NCBI GenBank assembly: GCA_020636005.1
Contig: JACJYR010000005.1
Coordinates: 372,001-436,000 of the forward strand
Length of the DNA stretch: 64,000 bases
Origin: Lewinellaceae bacterium
Lineage (GTDB): Bacteria > Bacteroidota > Bacteroidia > Chitinophagales > Saprospiraceae
Reading direction: 5' to 3'
Positions 25,101-33,700 of this stretch are shown piece by piece. The notes under the pieces are model-generated. The model was not told the origin of the DNA. It made no database searches and was given only the letters and a program-made list of their open reading frames with translations. Made by a program: the position numbers and the translations under genes. Numbering within the stretch: position 1 is the first letter of the stretch; every line of letters begins with the position of its first letter.

Positions 25101-27235
25101 TTGCCGTCTCCTATGTGGATGAAATTTATACAACCGTAGTCGGCGCTTGTTTTAAAGTGATCAGGACCTGGAAAATAATCAACTGGTGCGTGGTGGGCGA
25201 GGAGGTGGAAAATGCTCAGAACCAGGAGGTAAAAGAAGCACCTGAAAATGCTTTGGGCCTCCCCTTCCCGCTTTGTGATCTCGACGGGGACGGCGATTGT
25301 GATGGACGCACTTTCAGGGACAGTTGGAATGCCACCAGCAAGCCGGGCGCCGCACAGGCCACGCAATCTACCAACCCGGATACCGATCCCGACAGCGACC
25401 CGTGGGATGGCCAAATCTCCTACCAGCAGGTTATAAAAGTGATTGACAGCACTAACCCGGTGTTTACCGCCGGATGCCCTGCCGTCACGGTGGGTATTTT
25501 CGATACTATCTGTGCAACAACAGTGGTATTGGATACGCCTGATGTATCAGATTGCAGCCCCATCATCAGCATTACGGCCAACGGGGATTTGGGAACCGGG
25601 TTCGGCCCTTTCACCAATGTGCCCCCCGGGGTGTACCAGGTGACTTTTACGGCGATGGATCATTGCAACAACCAGTCGAATTGTTCGACTACGGTTACCG
25701 TGGTGGACAGCCTTGCGCCAACCATCAAGTGCCAGGGCATCACCCTGGTCATTACCGATTCCATGATGCCTTTTGTGGATTTGAACGCCATGGAACTCGA
25801 CGCCGGCAGCGAGGACAATTGTTCCGAAGTTACCTTCTCCTTCTCCCCGAATGATCTGACGGACTCGGTGAAGATCTTTGACTGCAACGACATCCCCTTC
25901 GATTCGGTGAATGTTTACGTGACCGACACTTCGGGCAACCAGGATTTCTGCCGGGTACAAGTAACCGTACAGGACAACAACAACAACTGCTTCGATGATG
26001 GCGGATTGGTTGCCCAATTGGGCGGTTCGCTAGGCACCGAAGACGGTGAAGGCGTGGAGGAGGTGCAGGTCAACCTGAGCGGCCAAAGCAGCAATTCCAT
26101 GATGTCGAATGGAAACGGGTCCTATATGTTTTACGACATTCCACTGGGCAACGATGTCACGGTCACGCCCATAAAAGACAACGACCACCTGAACGGCGTG
26201 ACCACCTTCGACCTGGTGCTCATCAGCAAGCATATTTTAGGGATTTCCAACCTGAATTCGCCCTACAAGCTGATTGCTGCCGATGCCAACAAGTCGAACA
26301 CCGTCACGACCTTCGACCTGGTGGAGATCAGGAAACTGATTCTTATGATCAACCCTGCTTTCCCCAATAATACTTCCTGGCGCTTTGTGGCCAAGGACTA
26401 TGTATTCCCGAACCCGGCCAATCCGTTCCTGCAAAACTTCCCGGAGGCCATCAATGTGAACGACATCCCCGCAGATGTGCTGGATGCAGGGTTCGTGGCC
26501 GTCAAGATAGGCGATGTGAACGGTAGCGCTACCCCACATTTTGCAGCCGGCAACAAAGACCGGACCACCATCGGCTCCCTGGTTTTTACCACTGACGATG
26601 TGGAAATGGAGGCCGGCGAAAGCCGCACCATTGCTTTCAACTGCCCGGATTTCGAGGTGGAAGGTTTCCAGTTTACCCTGAATTTTGATAAAAACGCACT
26701 GGAACTGACGGAAGTAGGGCCTGCCCTGGCCGGCCAGGAGAATTTCGGGCTTGCGCTGCTCAACCAGGGCGCCATTACGGCCAGTTGGAACGGTAGCGCC
26801 ACGCCAGGTGCCGGCGAACCGGTTTTCCAGCTTGCCTTCACTGCAAAACAAAAGGTGAAGTTGAGCGACGCCATCCATCTGAACAGCCGTTTCACCAAGG
26901 CAGAAGCCTATCTTCGCAGCGGCGAACTGTTGGACGTGCAGCTTGATTTCAACCATGAAATTGCAACAACAGCAGGATTCGAATTGTACCAGAACGTGCC
27001 GAACCCATTCAGTGAGTACACAGCTATTGGTTTCAACCTGCCAAGTCCTACCGCTGCAGAACTGACCATCACGGATGTTTCGGGAAAAGTGGTCAAAACG
27101 GTAATGGGCCATTTTACCAAAGGCTACAACGAAATCCGTCTCAGCCGCCTGGATCTGCCCACCACGGGCATCCTGTACTACCGGCTCGACACGCCGTCGG
27201 GCTCCGCCACGAAGATGATGTTGTTCATGAACTGA
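22160..27235 (+). CDS. Giant T9SS-secreted adhesin-like protein with HYR, dockerin-like and cohesin-like modules
   Basis: A 1691-residue surface or extracellular protein. An N-terminal hydrophobic segment (ALIVLLLAIPLLKSG) serves as export signal. The middle is a chain of cysteine-rich, HYR-like immunoglobulin-type modules (e.g. VVDSLAPTIKCQGITLVITD). Around 1327-1457 two dockerin-like calcium motifs occur (LNGVTTFDLVLISKHILGI and KSNTVTTFDLVEIRKLILMI) ending in KIGDVNGS; around 1470-1595 a cohesin-like beta domain; the last 88 residues (YQNVPNPFSEYTAIGFNLP to MMLFMN) are a T9SS type A sorting domain. No enzymatic motif. Role in adhesion, matrix or surface layer is inference. A strong terminator follows. 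Confidence 0.88.
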   Translation: MNRANCYQPQFAWHWNALIVLLLAIPLLKSGFTNHTFETRQEHAANAALAGNMMACADAAPITRWDRLTAAQRYALNDNDPMTNATGLNTGFHNALGNPILVDNSVAGAPKAVNSTDFNNPFPDAWMATSSYNSAQGNTGFGSNALLVNQPELRTAMNIAGVKTATSHTQGNFDVIAEVVVQNTGNVDLDNLHLIANISAPSQLGSAFVAVVQAPHIVPVGAHGTMTNAATNPAANASFNGAANNDLLTGGGLLHPGEAFVVQFRYEVNPHAPGAPAFLKTQVEGSGQGLDMSGTTMTVSDLSDAGYEPQTNNTGWPGDSGGSNDPTPLTNCYNLLNNSTTCNNSVQVSLNQDCIASIYPAMILEGEPAACVNDDLLPLGAYYQITMVTTLSGLLIPDMVPSTPNIYEVDGSYVGQTLIVKVMDIVYSNPCWGYATLEDKLGPVFDCTQPLVVNCNVALNSIPAPVAVDNCDPNPVVSFLGQTVVDNNICNDGIYRVVRTYTAHDNKGNPSLTNCVQEVQLVRPPVDFPDDIVWSCNQYGNFPAILNAAPLNPLVVDTDPVANGINVSPTLPDAVLANTGSGVVNNMGGVCNYVITWEDDTIQTCGNTLKIIRSWSVIDWCNGAVITVGTDGEDNVQVIKVMDMTPPTISKDPFNISASIPGQHPQYCRSQGFLPPPVVSDGCGSVSIQIITEIGEAVYINGNPALGGFVPPPGLPIGVHNVVYKAIDACDNETSINVPVTVVDDITPTAVCDEWTVVNLSSTGSGSVDASTFDDGSHDNCCIDHFEVRRMNDPCNDNHNDLLFGPSVVFCCADVGAGPQMVVFRVYDCHGNFNDCMVQVTVHDKIAPVVTSCPSQSQRITCDEYAADYQIQLNNLAPNQTAQNEFLDAQFGKPTFYDNCGFTVTKTFARNIDQCLEGAMTRTWLATDPGGLQSQLCTQTIFVDHVSDWVVEFAPDVTVNCGMAPPNFVEPEIFFNDCEMIAVSYVDEIYTTVVGACFKVIRTWKIINWCVVGEEVENAQNQEVKEAPENALGLPFPLCDLDGDGDCDGRTFRDSWNATSKPGAAQATQSTNPDTDPDSDPWDGQISYQQVIKVIDSTNPVFTAGCPAVTVGIFDTICATTVVLDTPDVSDCSPIISITANGDLGTGFGPFTNVPPGVYQVTFTAMDHCNNQSNCSTTVTVVDSLAPTIKCQGITLVITDSMMPFVDLNAMELDAGSEDNCSEVTFSFSPNDLTDSVKIFDCNDIPFDSVNVYVTDTSGNQDFCRVQVTVQDNNNNCFDDGGLVAQLGGSLGTEDGEGVEEVQVNLSGQSSNSMMSNGNGSYMFYDIPLGNDVTVTPIKDNDHLNGVTTFDLVLISKHILGISNLNSPYKLIAADANKSNTVTTFDLVEIRKLILMINPAFPNNTSWRFVAKDYVFPNPANPFLQNFPEAINVNDIPADVLDAGFVAVKIGDVNGSATPHFAAGNKDRTTIGSLVFTTDDVEMEAGESRTIAFNCPDFEVEGFQFTLNFDKNALELTEVGPALAGQENFGLALLNQGAITASWNGSATPGAGEPVFQLAFTAKQKVKLSDAIHLNSRFTKAEAYLRSGELLDVQLDFNHEIATTAGFELYQNVPNPFSEYTAIGFNLPSPTAAELTITDVSGKVVKTVMGHFTKGYNEIRLSRLDLPTTGILYYRLDTPSGSATKMMLFMN

Positions 27236-27248
27236 CGACTTTGTGCGC

Positions 27249-27281
27249 AAAGCGCCCCGGCCTTGTGCGCCGGGGCGCTTT
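27249..27281 (+). terminator. Strong rho-independent-like terminator
   Basis: A 13-bp stem (AAAGCGCCCCGGC with its complement GCCGGGGCGCTTT) starts 14 bp after the adhesin stop codon. Confidence 0.85.
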
Positions 27282-27432
27282 CCATCCTTTTTTCCTGTAA
27301 GAAAATGAAGGCCGAAAGGAATTTTCATTCACCCTGAAAGAATGCCTGCAGCGGGAAGGCTGCGGCCGCTTTACTCCATACGCTACATTTCGTTCTCGAC
27401 TCATTTTTTTTACTGTGAAGATAGGATAGAAG

Positions 27433-27462
27433 CTCCCGGCCGGGTTGTGGCCGGGGGTTTTT
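27433..27462 (+). terminator. Second hairpin with T run
   Basis: CCCGGCC and GGCCGGG form a stem, followed by GGTTTTTG. It lies about 200 bp past the adhesin in a stretch with no convincing gene (27282-27535). Confidence 0.6.
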
Positions 27463-27535
27463 GCGTTTATTGAAAAAGGGCCTGCTGGGCACAGCGCAAG
27501 TGCTTTTTCGCTTACACATCCCCAAACTTCTGCGT

Positions 27536-27619
27536 TTAGCAACGATGAAAAAATAACTTCCCTGTTTTGATTTTGAAACCCCAGTACTGGGAGGTTTTTT
27601 TAAAAATAATCCCGATTTC
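27536..27619 (+). repeat. Interspersed hairpin repeat, copy B (truncated)
   Basis: Matches the first ~85 bp of the repeat family (AACGATGAAAAAATAACTT start), including the CCCAGTACTGGG palindrome, but stops in the loop of the large hairpin (CCCGATTTC) so the right arm is missing. Confidence 0.85.
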
Positions 27620-27648
27620 TACTGCCGAAAATAAGTTTTTAATAATCA

Positions 27649-27759
27649 CCGTCCCAGCGGGGCGGAATCTTTGTAGGATTTGTATGCATCAATGGTCTCC
27701 GTTCCAGCGGAACGGTATCTTTGAATCAACGACATATCGTTCCTACGGAACGAATGTAG
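27649..27759. repeat. Three REP-like palindromes in tandem
   Basis: CCGTCCCAGCGGGGCGGAAT, CCGTTCCAGCGGAACGGTAT and ATCGTTCCTACGGAACGAAT, each followed by a TTTG- or GTAG-type tail. Such CCGTYCCAGCGGRACGG palindromes recur in Bacteroidota intergenic regions and may be REP elements moved by RAYT proteins. Confidence 0.75.
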
Positions 27760-27787
27760 TTCCCCCAAAAAATAGGACACCAGCAGG

Positions 27788-28642
27788 TTATTGTTTCTTC
27801 TTATCTTTATCAATAAACGTAATGATTTTATCAAATGGATCAAAAATCTCGCCTTCCTTCTTGTTGATGAGATGATAATAGAATATTTGGGTTACAGGCT
27901 CTTCCAATTTTAATTCACGATGGTAGCTCTTTTTTGAATCCAACAGGATTTCATGGATTGGCTCTAATATCACACTATCCTTCAACGACATTGGCTTCAT
28001 TTGATAAGCAAAAGTAAATTCCCTTCCCAATAGCAGACTATCGGGAACAGGAAAGCTGACATAAAACTCAAGTGAATCATCTATATTATAAACGGTATCT
28101 TGTTTGATGTCAACAATAGGTCGAAACCCTTCAGATACTATTTCTTTTCCTAAATCATATTTATAGGTCTTGATATACACCACATGGCCATCAAAAAAAT
28201 AATTATAGTTGCTTATTCTTCCGTCTTTCAAGTATTCAAAACTATCCCCTTGGGCTTTTCCATTCAAATTATAAGACTTTGATTTAGTTTCGCCACTTTC
28301 ATAAAATTCTAACTCTAAACCATCTAAAAGACCATTCATATAATTTGACTTGGATTCAATCTCACCAGACTTATAATATCTAATGAATTCGCCTTCAATC
28401 TTATTATTAAACATGCAAAACTGTGACTTTATGCTTTGGTCCTCAAAGAATGTTTTATAACAATACTGTGCTTTTTTTTCATCAATGGCACACATAGACA
28501 TCTTCGGGCTCTTATTTTCATAATAGTCAACTATTTTACAATTTTCAGGCTTACATTTTGAGATAAATATCCCTAAAATAGTTAATAGTAAATAAAAAAT
28601 GAAGCGTGGCAGTTTACTTTGTTCATTAATTTCCATTTTCAT
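27788..28642 (-). CDS. YwqK/MORN-like repeat lipoprotein (candidate immunity)
   Basis: A 284-residue predicted lipoprotein: N-terminal helix FIFYLLLTILGIFISKCKPE with a Cys at the signal end. The body carries MORN-like repeats of the YwqK antitoxin type: GEFIRYYKSGEIESKSNYMN, GLELEFYESGETKSKSYNLN, GDSFEYLKDGRISNYNYFFD. Paralogous to the gene at 29108-29986 along the full length. B. subtilis YwqK is the immunity partner of the YwqJ toxin, so a protective role near the RHS toxin is plausible (inference). The gene is visibly AT-rich compared with its neighbours, suggesting acquisition. Start ATG at 28642 (MKMEINEQSK). Confidence 0.75.
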   Translation of the reverse strand: MKMEINEQSKLPRFIFYLLLTILGIFISKCKPENCKIVDYYENKSPKMSMCAIDEKKAQYCYKTFFEDQSIKSQFCMFNNKIEGEFIRYYKSGEIESKSNYMNGLLDGLELEFYESGETKSKSYNLNGKAQGDSFEYLKDGRISNYNYFFDGHVVYIKTYKYDLGKEIVSEGFRPIVDIKQDTVYNIDDSLEFYVSFPVPDSLLLGREFTFAYQMKPMSLKDSVILEPIHEILLDSKKSYHRELKLEEPVTQIFYYHLINKKEGEIFDPFDKIITFIDKDKKKQ

Positions 28643-28691
28643 TGGATGGATGTGATTTTGTAATTTTTTTATCTCCTAAATTATAAATCGT

Positions 28692-28784
28692 GCCCCGTTG
28701 GCCCAGTGTCTTCCCATTGAAAAACGACACCGCTTATGCCGGCCCCCCGCTGGCCCAGGGTCTTCCATTTAAAACGACCCCGCT
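28692..28784 (-). repeat. Two copies of the ~40-nt cassette repeat
   Basis: In reverse complement, GCGGTGTCGTTTTTCAATGG plus GAAGACACTGGGCCA (28692-28732) and a close copy, GCGGGGTCGTTTTAAATGG plus AAGACCCTGGGCCAGCGG (28747-28784). The same word appears in plus orientation at 29096, 30231 and 30348. Confidence 0.88.
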
Positions 28785-28916
28785 CCTGCCGGTCCCGATG
28801 TGAATCAGTTCGAGCACCTCCTTCTCCAGGATGACGGACAGGACCTTTCGGGCCAGCCTGTCGTTGGACATCAGGTACTTGAAGGCATGGTCGTATAGCG
28901 GGTTGGCGATTTTCAT
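28734..28916 (-). pseudogene. Truncated Rpn/PD-(D/E)XK nuclease family N-terminus
   Basis: The first ~41 codons (MKIANPLYDHAFKYLMSNDR, LARKVLSVILEKEVLELIHI) match the N-terminus of Rpn/PDDEXK_2-type transposase-like nucleases common in Bacteroidota. Full proteins are about 300 residues. After residue 41 the frame enters the cassette repeat and stops, so only a fragment is left. It lies between two lipoprotein cassettes and may mark a past recombination or insertion. Confidence 0.7.
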
Positions 28917-29044
28917 ACGGCGAAGGTACGGCTTAAAACCTGTTGGCGGGGGGTGTTTTTTAGGGAAGGAGGGTTAGTACCAACTGGAGTTAAATTCTGC
29001 TGCAAGCCTACTTGCAACAACTGGGGGCACACCAACTTACTGCG

Positions 29045-29133
29045 ATCTGGAGGCCGCATCCTCTACCTGTTTACGAGCCTGAAGCTCGTAACGGAGCGCT
29101 CTGTTTTTCAATCAAAAGACCCTGCGCCAACGG
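29045..29133 (+). repeat. Compound ~90-nt cassette repeat, copy 1
   Basis: CTGGAGGCCGC, then a hairpin ACGAGCcTGAAGCTCGT, then GCGCTCTGTTTTTCAATC and AAAAGACCCTGCGCCAACGG. The arrangement repeats at 30298-30385. Its right end overlaps the 3' end of the lipoprotein gene on the minus strand. The rest of the gap 28917-29044 shows nothing recognisable. Confidence 0.82.
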
Positions 29134-29986
29134 TGGAAGACCCCAGACTAGTTGGCAGAACCGTGATTATTATTTCAGTAGGGTTCATTATGAGTTTCTT
29201 GTCTTTTTGAAATACATGATAATAAAATAATTGCGTGCTGCTCTCGGTTAATGGAAGGTTGACCGACTTCTTTTCCCGTGGCGCTATTCTGAACCTGTGC
29301 GCTGGCTCATCAATGATGCTGTCCCTAAATGAAATTGGGTTCATTTGATACGCAAAATACAATTCCTTCCCATTCAGCAAACTATCTGGAATGGGCAATT
29401 CTGCTGAAAATTTTAAGTGCTTAACATCTGTCCCCAAAGTGTCTTTTTCGATTTTAACTATCGGTTTGAAAACTTCGTCAATAATAGTGCTATCATCTCC
29501 ATAAAGATATTTCTTAAAATACACAAAATCTCCATTTTTGTAGAAGTAATAATAGTAAGGTCTCCCATCTTTAAAAAATCCAAATCTTTCTCCATCCATA
29601 ACATCCTCTTTGTAATCGCACTTTGACTCTATTTGGCCGTTCTCATAATAATTTATTAGTGTTCCTTCCCTTTTGTCATCCTTATAGAAACTTTTTGATT
29701 TTAGTGAGCCAGATTTGTAAAAAAATACAACCTCTCCTGACAGTTTGTCTTTCCTTGTACAAAATTTAGATTCCAAGTCCCCAGTTTCAAAATACGTTTC
29801 GTGACAAAGGTATTTTTCTGATTCATTAATGATACAGTTAATTATCTCTGCCTTGCCATTTTCATGCTTTTTTGCAATAGAACATTCAGGCTGATTACAG
29901 CTATTGAAAATTGTCAGATATATGGAAAGCGACACAATCAACAGGCTTATTGAAATTTTCTTCATTGTTTCTAACAAATTCTTCAT
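29108..29986 (-). CDS. YwqK/MORN-like repeat lipoprotein with repeat-derived C-terminus
   Basis: Predicted lipoprotein of about 292 residues (MKNLLETMKKISISLLIVSL, Cys in FNSCNQPE; a start at 29965 is also possible). MORN-like repeats: GEVVFFYKSGSLKSKSFYKD, GTLINYYENGQIESKCDYKE, GERFGFFKDGRPYYYYFYKN. Full-length paralogue of 27788-28642, ending FYYHVFQKDKKLIMNPTEII versus FYYHLINKKEGEIFDPFDKI in the other. The last residues here (VLPTSLGSSTVGAGSFD) come from the cassette repeat rather than from the ancestral gene. AT-rich. Probable envelope lipoprotein, candidate immunity factor. Confidence 0.75.
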   Translation of the reverse strand: MKNLLETMKKISISLLIVSLSIYLTIFNSCNQPECSIAKKHENGKAEIINCIINESEKYLCHETYFETGDLESKFCTRKDKLSGEVVFFYKSGSLKSKSFYKDDKREGTLINYYENGQIESKCDYKEDVMDGERFGFFKDGRPYYYYFYKNGDFVYFKKYLYGDDSTIIDEVFKPIVKIEKDTLGTDVKHLKFSAELPIPDSLLNGKELYFAYQMNPISFRDSIIDEPAHRFRIAPREKKSVNLPLTESSTQLFYYHVFQKDKKLIMNPTEIIITVLPTSLGSSTVGAGSFD

Positions 29987-30085
29987 TAATATTTGGGGTT
30001 TGTAACAATAACAGGGTACCTGCTGGCGCAAGTCTTCCAATCAGTTGCAAATTTTCCATCCACCAGTCTCTGCAAAAATACCATA

Positions 30086-30172
30086 GTTTGAGCAAGTGTT
30101 GAGCGAAGCGGCACTTGCGGCGAGCATAGCAGACCTTCCGCAAGTGCTGCTTCGCTCAACACTTGCTCAAAC
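30086..30172. repeat. 35-bp near-perfect inverted repeat
   Basis: GTTTGAGCAAGTGTTGAGCG with AAGCGGCACTTGCGG (30086-30120) pairs with 30138-30172 at 34 of 35 positions across a 17-nt loop. It lies between the second lipoprotein gene and the immunity gene of the RHS locus. It could be a terminator, a recombination site or a mobile hairpin. Confidence 0.92.
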
Positions 30173-30198
30173 TTTTGCTTTATTTATCAATAACAGAA

Positions 30199-30270
30199 GC
30201 GGTGGGTTTTGGAAGACTTGTGACAACGGGGCGGTGTCGTTTTTCAATGGGAAGACCCTGGGCCAGCGGG
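30199..30270 (+). repeat. Cassette repeat, a decayed and a full copy
   Basis: A decayed copy (GCGGTGGGTTTTGGAAGACTT..ACAACGGG, 30199-30230) is directly followed by a full copy, GCGGTGTCGTTTTTCAATGG with GAAGACCCTGGGCCAGCGGG (30231-30270). Confidence 0.85.
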
Positions 30271-30297
30271 TATTTGATGGGTGTTACGGCTTTCTGC

Positions 30298-30385
30298 GGC
30301 CTGGAGGCCGCAACCCTTGCCCGTTCACGAGCTGAAGCTCGTAACGAGCGCCCCGTTTTTCAATGGACAGACCCAGTGCCAGCGG
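30298..30385 (+). repeat. Compound ~90-nt cassette repeat, copy 2
   Basis: CTGGAGGCCGC, hairpin ACGAGC-TGAA-GCTCGT, then GCGCCCCGTTTTTCAATGG and ACAGACCCAGTGCCAGCGG. Same order as at 29045-29133. It ends 33 bp before the stop codon of the immunity gene. Confidence 0.85.
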
Positions 30386-30417
30386 TAGATGGTGGGCCAG
30401 CAGGGCCAGCGGGTAGG

Positions 30418-30741
30418 CTATGCAATTGCTGGAGTTTCTATTTTAAAATCAAAATGAGCAGCTTGAATCTGAATGTTATCTCCACTTTGCATTTCTATTT
30501 TGATAGTATGTCTATTTAATTTTATTGCTTCATTGACATGAATACTTTTACCCCAATCGAATCTTCTATTGATATTTAAAAGCACTACATCCTGGCAAAA
30601 TATCTTTATTCTACTTGATTTATCAGCGTCAGGTTCATGAAGTTTCAAAGACATAATAGCACCGCCGTTTTCCCAATTGAATTTGATGTCTTCCAAAATA
30701 GCATCATGAAGGTTGTTAAGTATGTCTGTAAGTTCAATCAT
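30418..30741 (-). CDS. Candidate immunity protein for the RHS toxin
   Basis: A 107-residue small acidic protein (MIELTDILNNLHDAILEDIK ...). Its ATG overlaps the stop codon of the RHS toxin gene by 4 nt, the typical position of a cognate immunity gene. The sequence suggests a compact alpha/beta fold with strands near KIFCQDVVLLNINRR and HTIKIEMQSGDNIQIQAAHF. I do not recognise a named immunity family. Both this gene and the 3' tip of the toxin are AT-rich relative to the RHS core, as in exchangeable toxin-immunity modules. Confidence 0.72.
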   Translation of the reverse strand: MIELTDILNNLHDAILEDIKFNWENGGAIMSLKLHEPDADKSSRIKIFCQDVVLLNINRRFDWGKSIHVNEAIKLNRHTIKIEMQSGDNIQIQAAHFDFKIETPAIA

Positions 30742-33700
30742 TTATTTTCTTTTTTAATTGGTAAATGAGCCTCTTTGGATTCTGGGACGACCTTTTTCCC
30801 GCTCTTATCAATTCTGTTTCCGTTTCGATCGTTAACATGACCATGAGGATTAGGTTTGCCATTATGAGTTGAGTTTGGGTGCGATAAAATTCTTTGTTGC
30901 CCAGTTTGAGGATCAACATACGCACCTTTTCCATTTTTAGGGTCAGGCCCTCGTCCCTCCAACCCTAATTCTTTTGCTCTTGAATCAATTTCAGAAGGTG
31001 TTTTACCTTCAACCTCGCTTGGTGATATTTCGCCTGCGGGACCAGCTTTTTCTGGCAATAATTTAGTTTCTACAGTTTCTTCAACTTCAATCTTTAATTC
31101 AGAATTATATGTATGAGTAACCGTTGAACCTGACTCCAATAATTCAGATGGCACCTTAACATTTGCTATAGAATTATCCCGAGCTATTGAAGGCATGGAG
31201 CGAGGGGGTTGCACCCATCCTGTTGGTGGAGGCGGAGCAGGTTCGAAGATTAATTCTTTCACAGCCCACCATAATATCCTGCGGACACCCTGCAAGCCGT
31301 GCAAATCTACTTTTGATATCGGATCATTGCTCGCGTAATTAAACGCCGACAAATGCGGAAACTTCTCCGCAATCGGATCCACCCCCGTAAACCTCCCCAC
31401 CGCCGGGTCGTACATCCTCGCCCCGTACATGTACCACTCCAGCCCCAGTTCCCGGTCGAAGGGCTTGCCGTTGTAGCGGTAGTAGTTCGTCCAGTCCACC
31501 ACCGAGTCCTGGATGAAGCGCCAGTTGCCCTCCATCTCCATGCCGAAGGGGTAGTAGTGCGACTCCTCGATGATAGGCTCGTCCTCCACCGTCTTCCTCG
31601 ACACGGTGACCCGCACGTTGCCGAGGTGGTCTTTTACCATCGCTTCGTACTGGAACACCGGGGCCGGGGCGTTGGGCAGCCCTTCGGGGTACTTCGCCCA
31701 GGTCACCCTGCCTTCGTCGTGGTACACCGAGTAGTAGATGCCGTTGGTCAGCTCGATGCCGTCGCCGTACAGCACCGACACGTCGTTGTTCGGCGTCAGG
31801 AGCACCCCGTCCACCCCACGGTACAGGCGCCTGCCGGTGGCGTCGTACTTGTAGGTAATGTCGCCGGTCTCCTCCGCCGTGGGCCCGCCTTTGCTGATGG
31901 CCCGGGGCAAATTTAGGTAATTGTAGGAAACGGCCATCAACTTTCCGTAATCAAGCGTGATGTTTCCGTTGTTGTCGTAGCCGTAGGTGGTGCTGTGGCG
32001 GAAACCGGCGGTGGTGCCGCCGTCAGCAACGCCCAGCAGCCGGGCCTTGTCCACGTCGTAGGTGTAGGTGAGCTGGTCTATCTGCTCTGAGCCGTAGGGG
32101 AACTCGCCGCCGTAGGCCTCGCACTTGTAAAGGGGGCCTTTTCGAAGCACCTCGAGCAGGTTGCCGATTTTGTCGTACCTTATCTTGTTCACGGCGTAGG
32201 CGTTGCTGTTCACGTACACCTCGTTGCCGTTGTCGTCCTTGTAGATGTTGGCGTACCAGGCCCTGTCCAGGCGGTCGAGATCGTCGTACCTGAACTCATA
32301 GGCCATCTTGTGCTTGCCCTTTGTCTGCCAGTACATGGCAGCGATGTTGCCGTTCTTGTAGCCAGGGGTGGGGAGGGGGATCTTGGGGTCGCCGGCATAG
32401 TAGCGGAGCTCTTCCGAGAAGTAGGCGTCCGCTCCGCCCTCCTGGCCGGTCTTGCCGGGGCCGATGTCGGAGATGAACTTCTGCGTCAGGCTGTTGATAG
32501 TGATTACCTGCAGTATGGTGAAGCTGCCAACGAGCTTAGCCAGTTCACTCTGGAGCAGATAGACCTCGTCGCCGTTGCAGAGCTGCACCCGGTAGAGGAA
32601 GGACGGCACGGGCACATAAAGGGAGACGTTGGCGCTGAACTGGATGATTTCGTCCAGGGAAGCCATTTGTTCCTGCTGTTCGAGGTCAGAACAAGCAGGT
32701 GGCTCCTGGGCGCAACGGTCGCAGGGCTCTGTGTAATCAAATTTGGCGTAAACGCCGTCCACCTGCATTCCTTTCAATTGGTGAAAAAGTACCACCTTCA
32801 TATTTGATAACTGCGCCGACGTTGGGGTCACATCCGGTACCAGGTGAAGGGCCGAATTATTGCCAAGCCCACTGCCTCCAATAGGGATAAAGTCTTGGCC
32901 ACCATTTATCTTCACGAGTCCATTGCCGTCCGAAAGCCCGACCCGGCAATCGCACCCCCAAAACTCCCCGATGGCCATAACCGCTTCGTAGTTGCTCAGA
33001 ACGGCATCGGGAGGGATGCCCATACCAATGTCCCACTCCGATTCGCCTTTTCTTATCTTGGTGTACTTCATGTCCCACATCACATTGTCAACAAGGAGGG
33101 AGTGTTGCGAGCCAGGTATATAGCTAGTCAGGTCGTCGTAAGGGGGCTGGTTATCGTAGGTAGAAAAAACAACGCTTGCCCCGACAGATCTAGAGTCCAT
33201 CCTTTGACCGACCTGTGTGCATTCGTTGTTCTCGCAAGGTTTGTAATAGTTGATAAACCACCCATCTTCGAGGGTGCGCAAGGTGAGGTAGGCCCACACT
33301 GTCATGTGATCGGGGTTGGCGTCTACGCCAACTGCCAGTTCGTCAGCCTCACTGCTGAAGGTAACAGTTTGGAGTATCATGTAGCTGCCTTGCAGGAACT
33401 TTAGTTCTTCTGAAAATAGATAGATTTCACGTCCGTCGCAAAGTCGGATCCGCATCAGGTTGGTTGGAAAGCTCAATTGTTCGACATGCGTGACAAAATG
33501 ATTAGATTCAATAATGTTCAGCGATGTCTGCTGGTCGATCAGTTCTTGGGGTGTACAAGAAGGTGGTTCTTCTGTACATTCTTCACAATCGTGCCGAGAG
33601 CCGTTGTCGTTGTTCCTGATGTCAATATCGCCTTGCGCCGCTGCAAGTCCCATTAGGCCAGGCACATCTACGATCTGTTCCCCTTCCTGAGTGCCCACCC

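Noticed and set aside
27301..27535. Small minus-strand ORFs (60-105 codons) after the adhesin
   Set aside because: They overlap two terminator hairpins and have basic, low-information sequence with no family match.
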